Positions 18,631-27,371 are shown, counted from the first letter of the stretch. The stretch is 64,000 bases of DNA from Kytococcus aerolatus (GCF_900187395.1 NZ_FYEZ01000002.1:310001-374000); one strand, 5' to 3'. A program made the numbers and translations. The notes: generated by a model from the sequence alone, not told the origin.

Positions 18631-19536
18631 TCAGCGGCGGCGGGTGGCGCCCGCCAGGGTCACGCCGCCGGCGCCGAGGAGGCCCAGGCCCAGGGCGAGG
18701 GCCGGGAGGGTGGCGTCGTGGGTGGTGAGGCCGGTGTCGATGATCGGGTTCTCATCGTCGTCCTGACCGGCGGTCTCGCCGGTGATGAACCAGCGGTACT
18801 CCTCCGGCACGGTGCCATCGGCGATGACCTGGTCGGCCCACTCCTCGTCGGTGAGGCCCTCGGGGCGGTTCGTCCGGTAGTAGTCCTCCAGCCACTCCCA
18901 GCCCTCGGCGGGGTGGAAGAACTCCTCGTTGCCCTCGTGGAAGGTCGTCTTCATGGCCCGGGAGCCGATGTGCTCCCAGGCGCCGTCGGCGTCCGCGGAC
19001 ACGTAGTAGGCCGTGGTGAAGAGAAAGTCGATCTCCTCGGTCTCCGACGGGTCGCAGGTCGCGCTGCTCACCTCCACCAGGCGGTGCTCGGTGGTCAGGG
19101 CGTCGACCTCCACCGGCTTGAGGACGTCCTCGTCGGCGTCGTACCGGACGTGCTCGTCGTCCGAGTGCAGGGTGGCCGGACCGTCCACCGTCTCGGTGGA
19201 GGCCGGGCACTCCGGCAGGTAGAACTCCGGGACGAGGGACGGCATGGCGGTGTCCCGGTTGCCCAGGAGGCTCTCCTCGGCCGTCCAGTTCGTGAAGTCC
19301 GGGTGGTCCTGACCCTCGACGGACAGGAGACCCATCCCGTCCTCGGCGCCGTCGAGGGCGATCCGCTCGCCGTCCACGGTGATCTCCCAGGCACGCGGGC
19401 CGTCACCCTCCACCTGCTCCGGGGAGAAGGTCGTGTCCAGCGGGGTCTGCGGCTGGTCGGACGGTGCCGCCCAGACCGCCGGGCCCGTCAGGGTCATGCC
19501 CGCCAGGGCGAGAGTGGTCAGAGTGCGCTTCATCAT
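18631..19536 (-). CDS. Secreted, C-terminally anchored protein of unknown function (PIIDTG tail)
   Basis: A 301-residue protein starting M-M-K-R with a signal peptide ending near A-V-W-A. The start has GGAGGGG a few bases upstream. The ectodomain, about 220 residues, is acidic and rich in Trp/Tyr in its second half (for example A-E-G-W-E-W-L-E-D-Y-Y); no known domain is recognised. The tail is N-P-I-I-D-T-G, then a hydrophobic helix and T-R-R-R at the very end, matching its downstream neighbour and the protein at 25562. The two genes form a tandem pair lodged between hpd and fahA. The ligand or role is unknown. Confidence 0.8.
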   Translation of the reverse strand: MMKRTLTTLALAGMTLTGPAVWAAPSDQPQTPLDTTFSPEQVEGDGPRAWEITVDGERIALDGAEDGMGLLSVEGQDHPDFTNWTAEESLLGNRDTAMPSLVPEFYLPECPASTETVDGPATLHSDDEHVRYDADEDVLKPVEVDALTTEHRLVEVSSATCDPSETEEIDFLFTTAYYVSADADGAWEHIGSRAMKTTFHEGNEEFFHPAEGWEWLEDYYRTNRPEGLTDEEWADQVIADGTVPEEYRWFITGETAGQDDDENPIIDTGLTTHDATLPALALGLGLLGAGGVTLAGATRRR

Positions 19537-19577
19537 GTTCCCCTCCATGTGTCGCGGCGGAGCCGAGCTGCCCCCCG

Positions 19578-19614
19578 GTGTTCGTGGCCGGACCCCCTGT
19601 CCGACCACGAACAC
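19578..19614 (-). terminator. Hairpin after fahA
   Basis: Perfect 10-bp stem (19578-19587 with 19605-19614), with further pairing of CCGGAC and GTCCG inside. It lies downstream of the fahA stop and upstream of the anchored-protein gene, so it isolates the catabolic genes from the surface-protein pair. Confidence 0.65.
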
Positions 19615-19646
19615 GATAGCGATGAGGTGCGCCCCGGGGGAAGTGC

Positions 19647-20885
19647 TCAGCCCGGGTGGTTCGCCGGGGTGATCGTCCCGGTCACCTCGCCGAGCCCGAT
19701 CCGGGTCCCGTCCGGGCCGGGTGCCCAGCCGGTGATCGTCACGGTGTCCCCGTCCTGGAGGAAGGAGCGCTCGCTGCCGTCGTCGAGCACCATCGGCTCC
19801 TGGCCGGACCACGAGAGCTCCAGGAAGGAGCCGCGCTCCTCGCGCGCGTTTCCCGAGACGGTGCCCGAGGCGAAGACGTCCCCGGCCGAGAGAGCGGCCC
19901 CGTTGACGGTCAGGTGGGCCAGCATCTGCGCCGGCGACCAGTACATCTCCCGGTAGGGCGGGCGCGCCACCACGGTGCCGTTGAGGCGGACCTCCATCCG
20001 GATGTCGAGGCCAAAGAGGCCCGAGCCGTCACCCCGGAGGTACTCCAGCGGCTGCGGGTCCTGCTCCGGCAGGTCGACCCGGGCCTCGCACAGGGCCGCC
20101 AAGGGCACCACCCAGGCGCTCACCGAGGAGGCGAAGGACTTGCCCAGGAAGGGGCCCAGCGGCACGTACTCCCAGGCCTGCAGGTCACGGGCCGACCAGT
20201 CGTTGAAGAGCATCACGCCGAAGAGGTGCTCCTCGGCCTCGTCGATGCCGACCGGTTGCCCCACGGCGGTGGGGCCACCCACGAGGAAGCCCAGCTCGGC
20301 CTCGATGTCCAGCCGCTGGGAGGGGCCGAAGGTGGGGATCTCGGCGTCCTTCGGCCTGCGCTGCCCGCTGGGGCGCACGACGTCCGTGCCCGAGACCACG
20401 ATCGTCGAGCTGCGCCCGTGGTAGCCGATCGGCAGGTGCTTCCAGTTCGGGGTGAGCGGGGCCTGGTCGGGGCGGAAGATGCGGCCGACGTTCGTGGCGT
20501 GCTGCTCGGAGGCGTAGAAGTCGACGTAGTCGGCCGGACGGAAGGGCAGGACGAGCTCCACCTCGTCGAGCGGGTGGAGGTGACGGCGCACCGCGTCGTT
20601 CCGCTCCGGGTCCGCGAAGGTCTCCAGCAGCCAGGCGCGCGCTCCGGCCCAGGCGGTGTGGCCCAGCTCGAGGAATCGGTTGAGCGTGGGCTCCAGGAGG
20701 GCCCCGGCCCAGATCGAGGAGTCGGCGAGCCCGTCGGCCTGCAGGAGACCGGGGAGGTCCAGGACCTCGTCGCCGATGCGGACGCCGATGCGGGCCCGGG
20801 CCGCGTCACGGGTGAGGAAGGCACCGTAGGGCAGGTTCGTGGGGCCGAAGGGGTGGTCGGCGGGCAGGTCGGGCCAGCGGTCCAT
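19647..20885 (-). CDS. fahA: Fumarylacetoacetase
   Basis: Hydrolyses fumarylacetoacetate to fumarate and acetoacetate, the last step of the homogentisate pathway. It has 412 residues. The short N-terminal domain is followed by the catalytic barrel with Y-H-G-R-S-S-T, the acidic metal ligands (E-A-E-L-G-F) and D-W-S-A-R-D-L-Q-A-W-E-Y. The C-terminal G-T-V-S-G region is intact. The ATG at 20885 has AGGAGC upstream. It follows the unknown gene at 20934 by 48 bases on the same strand and is probably co-transcribed with it. Confidence 0.96.
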   Translation of the reverse strand: MDRWPDLPADHPFGPTNLPYGAFLTRDAARARIGVRIGDEVLDLPGLLQADGLADSSIWAGALLEPTLNRFLELGHTAWAGARAWLLETFADPERNDAVRRHLHPLDEVELVLPFRPADYVDFYASEQHATNVGRIFRPDQAPLTPNWKHLPIGYHGRSSTIVVSGTDVVRPSGQRRPKDAEIPTFGPSQRLDIEAELGFLVGGPTAVGQPVGIDEAEEHLFGVMLFNDWSARDLQAWEYVPLGPFLGKSFASSVSAWVVPLAALCEARVDLPEQDPQPLEYLRGDGSGLFGLDIRMEVRLNGTVVARPPYREMYWSPAQMLAHLTVNGAALSAGDVFASGTVSGNAREERGSFLELSWSGQEPMVLDDGSERSFLQDGDTVTITGWAPGPDGTRIGLGEVTGTITPANHPG

Positions 20886-20933
20886 GTGTGCTCCTGGGGG
20901 AGGGAGGTGGTCAGGTGGTCGGTGCGGGGAGGG

Positions 20934-21830
20934 TCAGGCGGGGGGCCGGGTCAGGTCGGCCGGGTCGAGCAGGCCCAGCCCGGCGAGCTCGTCCAACGGG
21001 TCGGTCACACCGCAGCAGCCGAAGGACATCCACTGGACGCGGATGGCGGCTGCCGCGTCCTCGTCCAGCTGCCGGGCCGAGCTCGCGAGGGGCGCGCCGT
21101 CACGCTCGTCGAGCACCGCGGCGACCTCCTCGGGCCCGGCCCCCCGGACGGTGGCGAGGGTCGCCAGGGCCACGTTGAGCGCGCCGTGCATCTCCTCGGT
21201 GCCCTCCCCGGACTGGGCCGGGGCGGTCCGGGCGATGGCGTGGTGGAGTCCGCCGGTGAGCTTGAAGGGGACACGGGCCGCCCAGCAGGCCGTGAGGAAG
21301 CCGGCCAGCTCATCGGGGGTGGGGATGGGGCCGGCGGGGCTGCTCTGGGTGCGCCACTTGGCCACGACCTCCGCGCCCCGGGCACGGTGCCCGGCCAGCT
21401 CGGAGAGCTGTGTGGCGGCCTCCTCCGGATCGCGGGGCAGCTCGAGGGCCACCGGGAGGCCGATCTCCAGCAGACGCTCCCAGCTCTCCGTCGGGGCCAG
21501 CTCGACGGTGACGAGCTCGAGGCCGGCGGTCTCCTGCACCCTGTCGACGGCCTCCCGGAGGGTGTCCAAGGGGGTGCCGGGCCGGGCGACCACTCCGATC
21601 GGAAGGTCGGAGCTGGCCAGGAGCGAGGGATCGCCGATGAGCAGGTCACGGAGCTCGGTCACCGCGGGGGCGGAGAGCAGCAGCGGTCCCAGCCGGCGGC
21701 CGAGCGGGACCGAGCGCCACCGCTGGTGGTCCTCGACGGCCTGTCGCACCGGCGCCAGGCCCGGCGGGAAGATGGCGGCGTCGTCGACCAGGGAGCGGGT
21801 GAGGAGGTCCATCGCCGGTGAGGTGGGCAT
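20934..21830 (-). CDS. Conserved protein of the homogentisate cluster, function unknown
   Basis: A 298-residue soluble protein without signal peptide or membrane segments. It starts near D-D-A-A-I-F-P-P-G and contains P-F-K-L-T-G-G-L-H-H, then H-G-A-L-N-V-A-L-A and a late F-G-C-C-G. Conserved His-His and acidic positions in these blocks hint at an enzyme, possibly of barrel type, but I cannot name it. The start is chosen at ATG 21830 (M-P-T-S-P); no ribosome-binding site is visible and ATG 21812 is an alternative. It lies upstream of fahA and divergent from hmgA, so a role in tyrosine catabolism is likely by context only. Confidence 0.75.
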   Translation of the reverse strand: MPTSPAMDLLTRSLVDDAAIFPPGLAPVRQAVEDHQRWRSVPLGRRLGPLLLSAPAVTELRDLLIGDPSLLASSDLPIGVVARPGTPLDTLREAVDRVQETAGLELVTVELAPTESWERLLEIGLPVALELPRDPEEAATQLSELAGHRARGAEVVAKWRTQSSPAGPIPTPDELAGFLTACWAARVPFKLTGGLHHAIARTAPAQSGEGTEEMHGALNVALATLATVRGAGPEEVAAVLDERDGAPLASSARQLDEDAAAAIRVQWMSFGCCGVTDPLDELAGLGLLDPADLTRPPA

Positions 21831-21843
21831 ACCCAGCACGCTA

Positions 21844-21893
21844 GTGCACGGGACCGGAAGATGTGTGCGTTGGATCACATCCGTGCATAGGGT
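21844..21893. promoter_or_regulatory. Divergent hmgA control region with GTGCAC/GTGCAT pair
   Basis: GTGCAC at 21844-21849 and GTGCAT at 21883-21888 are 39 bases apart, close to the 42-base offset of the GTGCAC pair upstream of hpd. Between them GATGTG (21860) and CACATC (21876) form an inverted repeat. A TAGGGT -10-like box at 21888-21893 precedes hmgA. Confidence 0.4.
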
Positions 21894-21922
21894 GGGGGTG
21901 ACCGCGAACCACGGAGGAGCTC

Positions 21923-23173
21923 ATGGCCCACTACCGCAGCACCGGCTTCGTCCCGCCCAAGCGGCACACGCAGCACCGCACCCCCGAGGGAGGTCTCTAC
22001 TACGAGGAGCTCATGGGGGAGGAGGGGTTCTCCGCGGACTCCTCGCTGCTCTACCACCGCAACATCCCCTCGGCGCTCACGGCCGCCCGGGTGTGGGAGC
22101 TCCCGGACGCGACGCTCACCCCGAACCACCCTCTCCTGCCACGGCACCTGCGCCCCCACGAGCTCTTCGGCGGGGAGGAGCCGGCCGACGGCGTCGACGT
22201 GGTCACGGGCCGCCGTCTTCTGCTGGGCAACGCGGACGTGCGCCTCTCCTACGTGGTGGCCGACACCGTGAGTCCCTGGTACCGCAACGCCCTCGGCGAC
22301 GAGTGCCTCTTCGTCGAGCGGGGGCACGCCCGGGTGGAGACGGTCATGGGCGCCTTCGAGGCGGGGCCGGGGGACTACCTCGTCCTCCCGCGGGCCACCA
22401 CGCACCGCTGGATCCCGCGGGACGCCGGTGACGAGGGCTACGCCGAGCCGCTCCGGGTCTATGCCATCGAGGCCTCCAGCCACATCGGCCCGCCCCGGCG
22501 CTACCTCTCCCGGTACGGCCAGCTCCTGGAGCACGCGCCCTACTGCGAGCGCGACCTCCACGGCCCCGACGGCCCCCTGCTCGCCGAGGACGTCGGGGCC
22601 GATCCCTCCGAGGAGACCGAGGTGTACATCCGCCACCGCGCCAGCGGCGAGGGTGCGGCCGGTGGTCAGGGGGGCACCATCCACACCCTGCCCTTCCACC
22701 CGCTGGACGTCGTGGGCTGGGACGGCTGCCTCTACCCCTACCGCTTCCACATCTCGGACTTCGAGCCGATCACGGGACGCGTCCACCAGCCGCCCCCGGC
22801 CCACCAGGTCTTCGAGGGCCACAACTTCGTCGTCTGCAACTTCGTGCCGCGCAAGGTCGACTACCACCCATTGGCCGTGCCGGTGCCCTACTACCACTCG
22901 AACGTGGACTCCGACGAGGTGATGTTCTACGTCGACGGGGACTACGAGGCCCGCAAGGGCAGCGGCATCCAGCAGGGGTCGATCAGCCTCCACCCGGGTG
23001 GGCACGCCCACGGTCCGCAGCCCGGTGCGTACGAGAAGTCCCTCGGGGTGGAGTACTTCGACGAGACTGCCGTGATGGTCGACACCTTCCGCCCCCTCGA
23101 CCTCGGGGAGGGGGGAATGGCCTGCGACGACGGGCGGTACGCCCTGAGCTGGCACCGCGGACCCGGCGCGTAG
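21923..23173 (+). CDS. hmgA: Homogentisate 1,2-dioxygenase
   Basis: Fe(II) ring-cleaving enzyme converting homogentisate to maleylacetoacetate. Its 416 residues are normal for bacteria. The C-terminal iron site is visible as Y-Y-H-S-N-V-D-S-D-E-V with a second histidine in H-P-G-G-H-A-H-G-P. GGAGGAG precedes the ATG at 21923. Together with hpd and fahA this gives most of the route from tyrosine to fumarate and acetoacetate. I see no maleylacetoacetate isomerase gene here, so that step must be encoded elsewhere or bypassed. Confidence 0.96.
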   Translation: MAHYRSTGFVPPKRHTQHRTPEGGLYYEELMGEEGFSADSSLLYHRNIPSALTAARVWELPDATLTPNHPLLPRHLRPHELFGGEEPADGVDVVTGRRLLLGNADVRLSYVVADTVSPWYRNALGDECLFVERGHARVETVMGAFEAGPGDYLVLPRATTHRWIPRDAGDEGYAEPLRVYAIEASSHIGPPRRYLSRYGQLLEHAPYCERDLHGPDGPLLAEDVGADPSEETEVYIRHRASGEGAAGGQGGTIHTLPFHPLDVVGWDGCLYPYRFHISDFEPITGRVHQPPPAHQVFEGHNFVVCNFVPRKVDYHPLAVPVPYYHSNVDSDEVMFYVDGDYEARKGSGIQQGSISLHPGGHAHGPQPGAYEKSLGVEYFDETAVMVDTFRPLDLGEGGMACDDGRYALSWHRGPGA

Positions 23174-23176
23174 GGT

Positions 23177-23218
23177 GGATCACTGGCCCAGCGACCGAGG
23201 TTGCTGGGCCAGTGATCC
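23177..23218 (+). terminator. hmgA terminator
   Basis: Perfect 16-bp stem (23177-23192 with 23203-23218) and a 10-base loop, starting 3 bases after the hmgA stop. Confidence 0.8.
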
Positions 23219-23270
23219 GTGGGGTCGTGTCTCCACGGGTCCTCCCAGCACCCGTCGCGTCAGGAGAGTC

Positions 23271-25463
23271 GTGGGGAAGCAGAAGGTCTCCCAGGGAGGT
23301 CGGCGGACCGTCTCGTCCCGGAAGGAGCCCGTCGGGCGGCCGGTGGCCGAGCCCTTGGGGGGTGCGCCTGAGGAGCTCGACCCGGCGCGGCGCACGAAGC
23401 GCTATCTCACCGGTCTGGACGGGCTGCGGGCGATCGCCGTCGTCTCGGTGATGCTCTACCACTTCGACACCGGTCTCGTGGGCGGCTACCTGGGGGTGGA
23501 CGTCTTCTTCGTGCTCTCCGGGTACCTGATCACCAGCCAGCTGCTGACACGCTGGGCGGACGGGGCGGTCGACCTCGTCTCCTTCTGGACCGGGCGCATC
23601 CGACGCCTGTTCCCCGCGGTGGCGGCCCTGATCATCGGGGTGTCGGTGGCGATGCTGGCCCTGGACAGGGCCGGGATCCGCACCTTCCTGGGCGACGTCG
23701 CCGCCGCGGCCACGTACACCTCGAACTGGTGGTACGTCCTCCACGAGCGCAGCTACTTCGAGGCCGCGGGGCGCCCGCCGGCCCTGCAGCACCTGTGGTC
23801 GCTGGCGGTCGAGGAGCAGTTCTACCTGCTGTGGCCGCTGGTGGTGGCCGGCCTGACCTTCGCCTTCACCACCCGCGGTCCACGCCGCTGGGCGCTCTTC
23901 GTCCTCTCCCTCGTCGGGGCGGTGCTCAGCGCCCTGTGGATGCACACCGGCACCGCGGCTGCCGACCTGCCGGCCACCGGGGACCCGAGCCGCTTCTACT
24001 TCGGGACGGACTCCCACGCGATGGGACTCCTGGCCGGGGCCGCCCTGGCCGCCTGGCGCAACGGGGCGGGCTTCTCCAGCAGCGTCCCCCCGCTCCGCCC
24101 GGCCGGGCTCGTGTGGACGGTGCTGGGCTTCACGGGTCTCGGCGGGCTGGCCTGGTTCTTCGTGACCCAGAGCGACCAGTCGGAGTGGATGTACCGCTAC
24201 GGCTTCGCAGCCATGGCGGGCCTGGTGGTCGTCCTCGTCATCGCTGCGAGCCGTCCCGGCCCGACCGAGTGGCTGCTCAGCCTGCCCTTCATGCGCTACC
24301 TGGGCACCCGGAGCTACTCGCTCTACCTCTGGCACTGGCCGGTGGCCGTCTTCACCCGCCCCGGAGCGGACCTGGAGTGGTCCGAGCCCGCCGTCATGGC
24401 GCTGCGCTGGGGCCTCACGCTCGCCTTGGCCGAGGCGAGCTACCGGCTCGTGGAGAACCCCGTCCGCCGTCTGGGGATCCGCGACAGCTGGCGTCACCTG
24501 CGCACCCGCGGCTGGGGTCTGATCAACCCGGCCACCGGCCTCGTCGCCCTGGTCACGGGCCTTGCCGTGGCCCAGGGGGCCGTGGCCTGGACGACCGACC
24601 CGGAGGAGGTCCAGGAGCAGCAGGTCGCCGAGGTGCTCGGGGACGCCGAGGTCGGGGTGGCCACGGACGCGCCCTCGGGGACTTCTGGCGGCCCGGGGGA
24701 GAGCGCGCCCCCGTCCTCCGCGCACCCCACGGCGCGCCCCTCCGGCAGCGGGTCGCCCGACCCCTCGGCCTCCGGGTCCCCGACCTCCCCCGACGCCTCC
24801 GCCGAGCCGACCGAGAGCGGTCCCACGACGAGCCGGGGAGGCGCGTGCGACCCCACCCGCCTCACCGGGGACCGGGTCATGAACCCCGACGACGCCAAGT
24901 GGCTCGGCGAGTCCCAGCTGCCCGTGGACACTCTCCCGGTCCCCTCGGACGGCCTGCGCCTCGACGACGCCACGCAGTGCATGGACATCACGGTCTTCGG
25001 GGACTCGGTGCCCCTGTCCACCGGACCGATCATCTCGCGCGCCTTCGGGGTGCTCGACCTGCGCGCGAGCGTCGGCATCCAGTCCAAGCAGGTGCTCCAG
25101 CTCGCGCAGGAGGCCGTGGCCGCCGGCGAGGTGGACAGCCCGGTCGTCATGATCCACACCGGGAACAACGGCCCGATCCGCGGCGAGGACCTGGTGGACG
25201 CCGCGAACTCGCTCGCCGAGCAGAAGGGGGTGGAGCACGTGCTGCTCGTGCGGCCCTTCTCCACCGGCAGCTGGGACGCCCAGAACCAGAAGACCTTCGA
25301 CGAGCTCGGCGACCGGGGGCTGGACGAGAAGGTCGAGATCGTGGACTGGCGGGCGGCGGCCGAGGGACAGGAGAACTGGTTCCTCGAGGACGGGGTGCAT
25401 CCCGACTACATCGGGAAGATGCACTACGTCCACCTGCTCCAGGAGGCGATCACCCAGGACTGA
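23271..25463 (+). CDS. Membrane acyltransferase (family 3) with C-terminal SGNH-like domain
   Basis: OafA-type membrane O-acyltransferase, 730 residues. The N-terminal half has about ten hydrophobic helices with G-L-D-G-L-R-A-I-A-V near the start, Y-H near it, and L-G-V-D-V-F-F-V-L-S-G-Y. A Pro/Ser/Thr-rich linker at about 500-545 leads to an extracytoplasmic SGNH-type domain with F-G-D-S-V and D-G-V-H-P-D. Such two-part enzymes acylate surface polysaccharide or peptidoglycan. GTG 23271 with AGGAGAG at 23262 is chosen as start; the earlier in-frame start lies in the hmgA terminator. The acceptor is unknown. Confidence 0.88.
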   Translation: MGKQKVSQGGRRTVSSRKEPVGRPVAEPLGGAPEELDPARRTKRYLTGLDGLRAIAVVSVMLYHFDTGLVGGYLGVDVFFVLSGYLITSQLLTRWADGAVDLVSFWTGRIRRLFPAVAALIIGVSVAMLALDRAGIRTFLGDVAAAATYTSNWWYVLHERSYFEAAGRPPALQHLWSLAVEEQFYLLWPLVVAGLTFAFTTRGPRRWALFVLSLVGAVLSALWMHTGTAAADLPATGDPSRFYFGTDSHAMGLLAGAALAAWRNGAGFSSSVPPLRPAGLVWTVLGFTGLGGLAWFFVTQSDQSEWMYRYGFAAMAGLVVVLVIAASRPGPTEWLLSLPFMRYLGTRSYSLYLWHWPVAVFTRPGADLEWSEPAVMALRWGLTLALAEASYRLVENPVRRLGIRDSWRHLRTRGWGLINPATGLVALVTGLAVAQGAVAWTTDPEEVQEQQVAEVLGDAEVGVATDAPSGTSGGPGESAPPSSAHPTARPSGSGSPDPSASGSPTSPDASAEPTESGPTTSRGGACDPTRLTGDRVMNPDDAKWLGESQLPVDTLPVPSDGLRLDDATQCMDITVFGDSVPLSTGPIISRAFGVLDLRASVGIQSKQVLQLAQEAVAAGEVDSPVVMIHTGNNGPIRGEDLVDAANSLAEQKGVEHVLLVRPFSTGSWDAQNQKTFDELGDRGLDEKVEIVDWRAAAEGQENWFLEDGVHPDYIGKMHYVHLLQEAITQD

Positions 25464-25473
25464 GCCGGGCCGG

Positions 25474-25506
25474 GTTTGCCGGGGGTTCACCCGCGGTTCA
25501 GGCCCG
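25474..25506 (+). promoter_or_regulatory. PHO-box-like triple 11-nt direct repeat
   Basis: Three consecutive 11-nt units begin GTTTG (25474), GTTCA (25485) and GTTCA (25496). This matches the layout of actinobacterial PhoP binding sites, which are 11-nt direct repeats with a GTTCA-type core. It lies 55-88 bases upstream of the start of the anchored propeller-like protein. Confidence 0.5.
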
Positions 25507-25561
25507 GGACGTCCGACCGTGGTGCGATGTGTGAAACCCGTCATGCCCCTGAGGAGATCCC

Positions 25562-27361
25562 GTGCAGCGTCGCCGCACCGCCCTGGCCATCGCGTTCGCC
25601 ACCACCGCCGCCCTGACCGTCCCCGCCCACGCAGCGGGTGAGCTGGAGCTCGAGGTCCTGTCCACGCACACCACCGGCTCCTTCGACGAGTCGGCCTCGG
25701 AGATCACCGCCTTCGACGCCACGACCAACCAGGTGGCCGTGGTGAACGCCGAGGCCGGTGCCCTTGACGTCATGACGCTCGACGAGTCCGGCCAGCTCTC
25801 GCCGACCGGGAGCTTCTCCGCCGCTGGGCTGGAGGCCGCCGACGGGTCGGTCGTCGACGAGGACGCAGAGGTCAACTCGGTCGACGTCCTCAACGGTCGC
25901 GTCGCAGTGGCCGTCGAGGCCGGCGACAAGGTCTCGCGCGGCTGGGTCGTGCTGGGCCGACTCAACGAGCCCGGTCAGGGCGAGGCCCTCGAGGTCGAGG
26001 CCGTCGTGCGGGTCGGGGCGCAGCCGGACATGGTGAAGATCGCCCCGGACGGCTCCACCGCGCTGACAGCGGACGAGGGGGAGCCGGACGACGACTTCAC
26101 GGTGGACCCGGTGGGCAGCGTGAGCGTCATCGACCTGTCCGGCGAGGGTGCCGTGACGCAGGAGGACGTGCGCACCGCCGGCTTCGACGCCTTCGAGGGT
26201 GAGAACCTGCCCGAGGGCGTGCGCGTGTTCGGGCCGGACGTCCCGGCCCCGGACGGTCGGGGTGGCCGTGTGGCCCGCAACCTGGAGCCGGAGTACGTCG
26301 CGATCGACGCCGCCGGCGAGACCGCCATGGTGACCCTCCAGGAGGCCAACGCGGTGGCCGAGGTGGACATCGCCAGCGCCACCGTCACCGCGCTGCACGC
26401 CCTGCCGGTCAAGGACTGGAACGCCGGCGGCAACGTCCTGGACCCGACCAAGGACGACGACGCGATCGTCCTCGGCAACTGGCCGGTCCTGGGCCTGCTG
26501 CAGCCCGACGCCATCGAGGCCTTCGAGGCCGGTGGGCAGACCTACTACGCCATCGCCAACGAGGGGGACGCCCGCGAGTGGGGCGAGTACTCCGAGGAGA
26601 CGAAGGTCGAGGACGTGGAGCTCGACCCGGAGCACTTCGAGGGTGACCTCGAGACCCTCCAGTCCGAGGAGCAGATCGGTGAGCTGAAGATCACCACCGA
26701 GATGGGCTCCGTCCCGACCGAGAACGGCTACACCGAGCTCCACGCCTTCGGTGGTCGCTCCTTCTCGATCCTCGACGCCGACGGCCAGCAGGTCTTCGAG
26801 TCCGGCGGCCAGCTGGCGCGCATCGTCGAGCAGCTCATCGCCTCCGGCGAGCTGCCGGAGCACGCGTGGAACGCGAACAACGACGAGACCCCGTCGATGG
26901 ACAAGCGCAGCGACGACAAGGGCATCGAGCCCGAGGCGGTCACCATCGGCGAGATCGACGGTCGGACCTACATGTTCCTGGGCCTGGAGCGGATCTCCGG
27001 GATCATGGTCTTCGACGTGACCGAGCCCGCCTCGCCCCAGTTCGTCACCTGGGCGGACAACCGTGGCTGGGAGGTCGAGTTGGACGGTGAGGCCGCCGAG
27101 GGGATGGGTGACATGGGCCCCGAGGGCCTGGAGTTCGTCCCCGCCGAGGACAGCCCGACCGGTGCCCCGCTGCTCGTGGTGGGCAACGAGGTCTCGGGCA
27201 CGACCACCGTGTGGAGCATCACCGGTGAGGGCGAGGAGAACCCGATCATCGACACCGGCCGTCGGGCCGAGTCCCCGGCACCGGTGCTGGGCCTGGGCCT
27301 GCTGACCGCGGGGGGTGCGCTCCTGGCTGCGCGCCGCGTGCGGGGTGCCCACCGGGCCTGA
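25562..27361 (+). CDS. Secreted choice-of-anchor-I-type propeller protein with PIIDTG tail
   Basis: A 599-residue exported protein with a short signal peptide (M-Q-R-R-R-T then hydrophobic, ending A-H-A). The body resembles the choice-of-anchor-I family, a propeller-like domain: repeated segments such as P-D-M-V-K-I-A-P-D-G, L-E-P-E-Y-V-A-I-D, Y-Y-A-I-A-N-E-G-D-A-R-E and a late G-P-E-G-L-E-F-V. The C-terminus is N-P-I-I-D-T-G, hydrophobic segment, then Arg-rich end, shared with the two proteins near 18 kb. GAGGAG precedes GTG 25562. A PHO-box-like repeat upstream suggests phosphate control. Enzymatic activity is unknown. Confidence 0.85.
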   Translation: MQRRRTALAIAFATTAALTVPAHAAGELELEVLSTHTTGSFDESASEITAFDATTNQVAVVNAEAGALDVMTLDESGQLSPTGSFSAAGLEAADGSVVDEDAEVNSVDVLNGRVAVAVEAGDKVSRGWVVLGRLNEPGQGEALEVEAVVRVGAQPDMVKIAPDGSTALTADEGEPDDDFTVDPVGSVSVIDLSGEGAVTQEDVRTAGFDAFEGENLPEGVRVFGPDVPAPDGRGGRVARNLEPEYVAIDAAGETAMVTLQEANAVAEVDIASATVTALHALPVKDWNAGGNVLDPTKDDDAIVLGNWPVLGLLQPDAIEAFEAGGQTYYAIANEGDAREWGEYSEETKVEDVELDPEHFEGDLETLQSEEQIGELKITTEMGSVPTENGYTELHAFGGRSFSILDADGQQVFESGGQLARIVEQLIASGELPEHAWNANNDETPSMDKRSDDKGIEPEAVTIGEIDGRTYMFLGLERISGIMVFDVTEPASPQFVTWADNRGWEVELDGEAAEGMGDMGPEGLEFVPAEDSPTGAPLLVVGNEVSGTTTVWSITGEGEENPIIDTGRRAESPAPVLGLGLLTAGGALLAARRVRGAHRA

Positions 27362-27371
27362 TGGCCTGACC

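Noticed and set aside
22983-25544. 853-codon minus-strand frame opposite the acyltransferase
   Set aside because: Spans two genes and a terminator; composition is typical antisense of high-G+C coding DNA.
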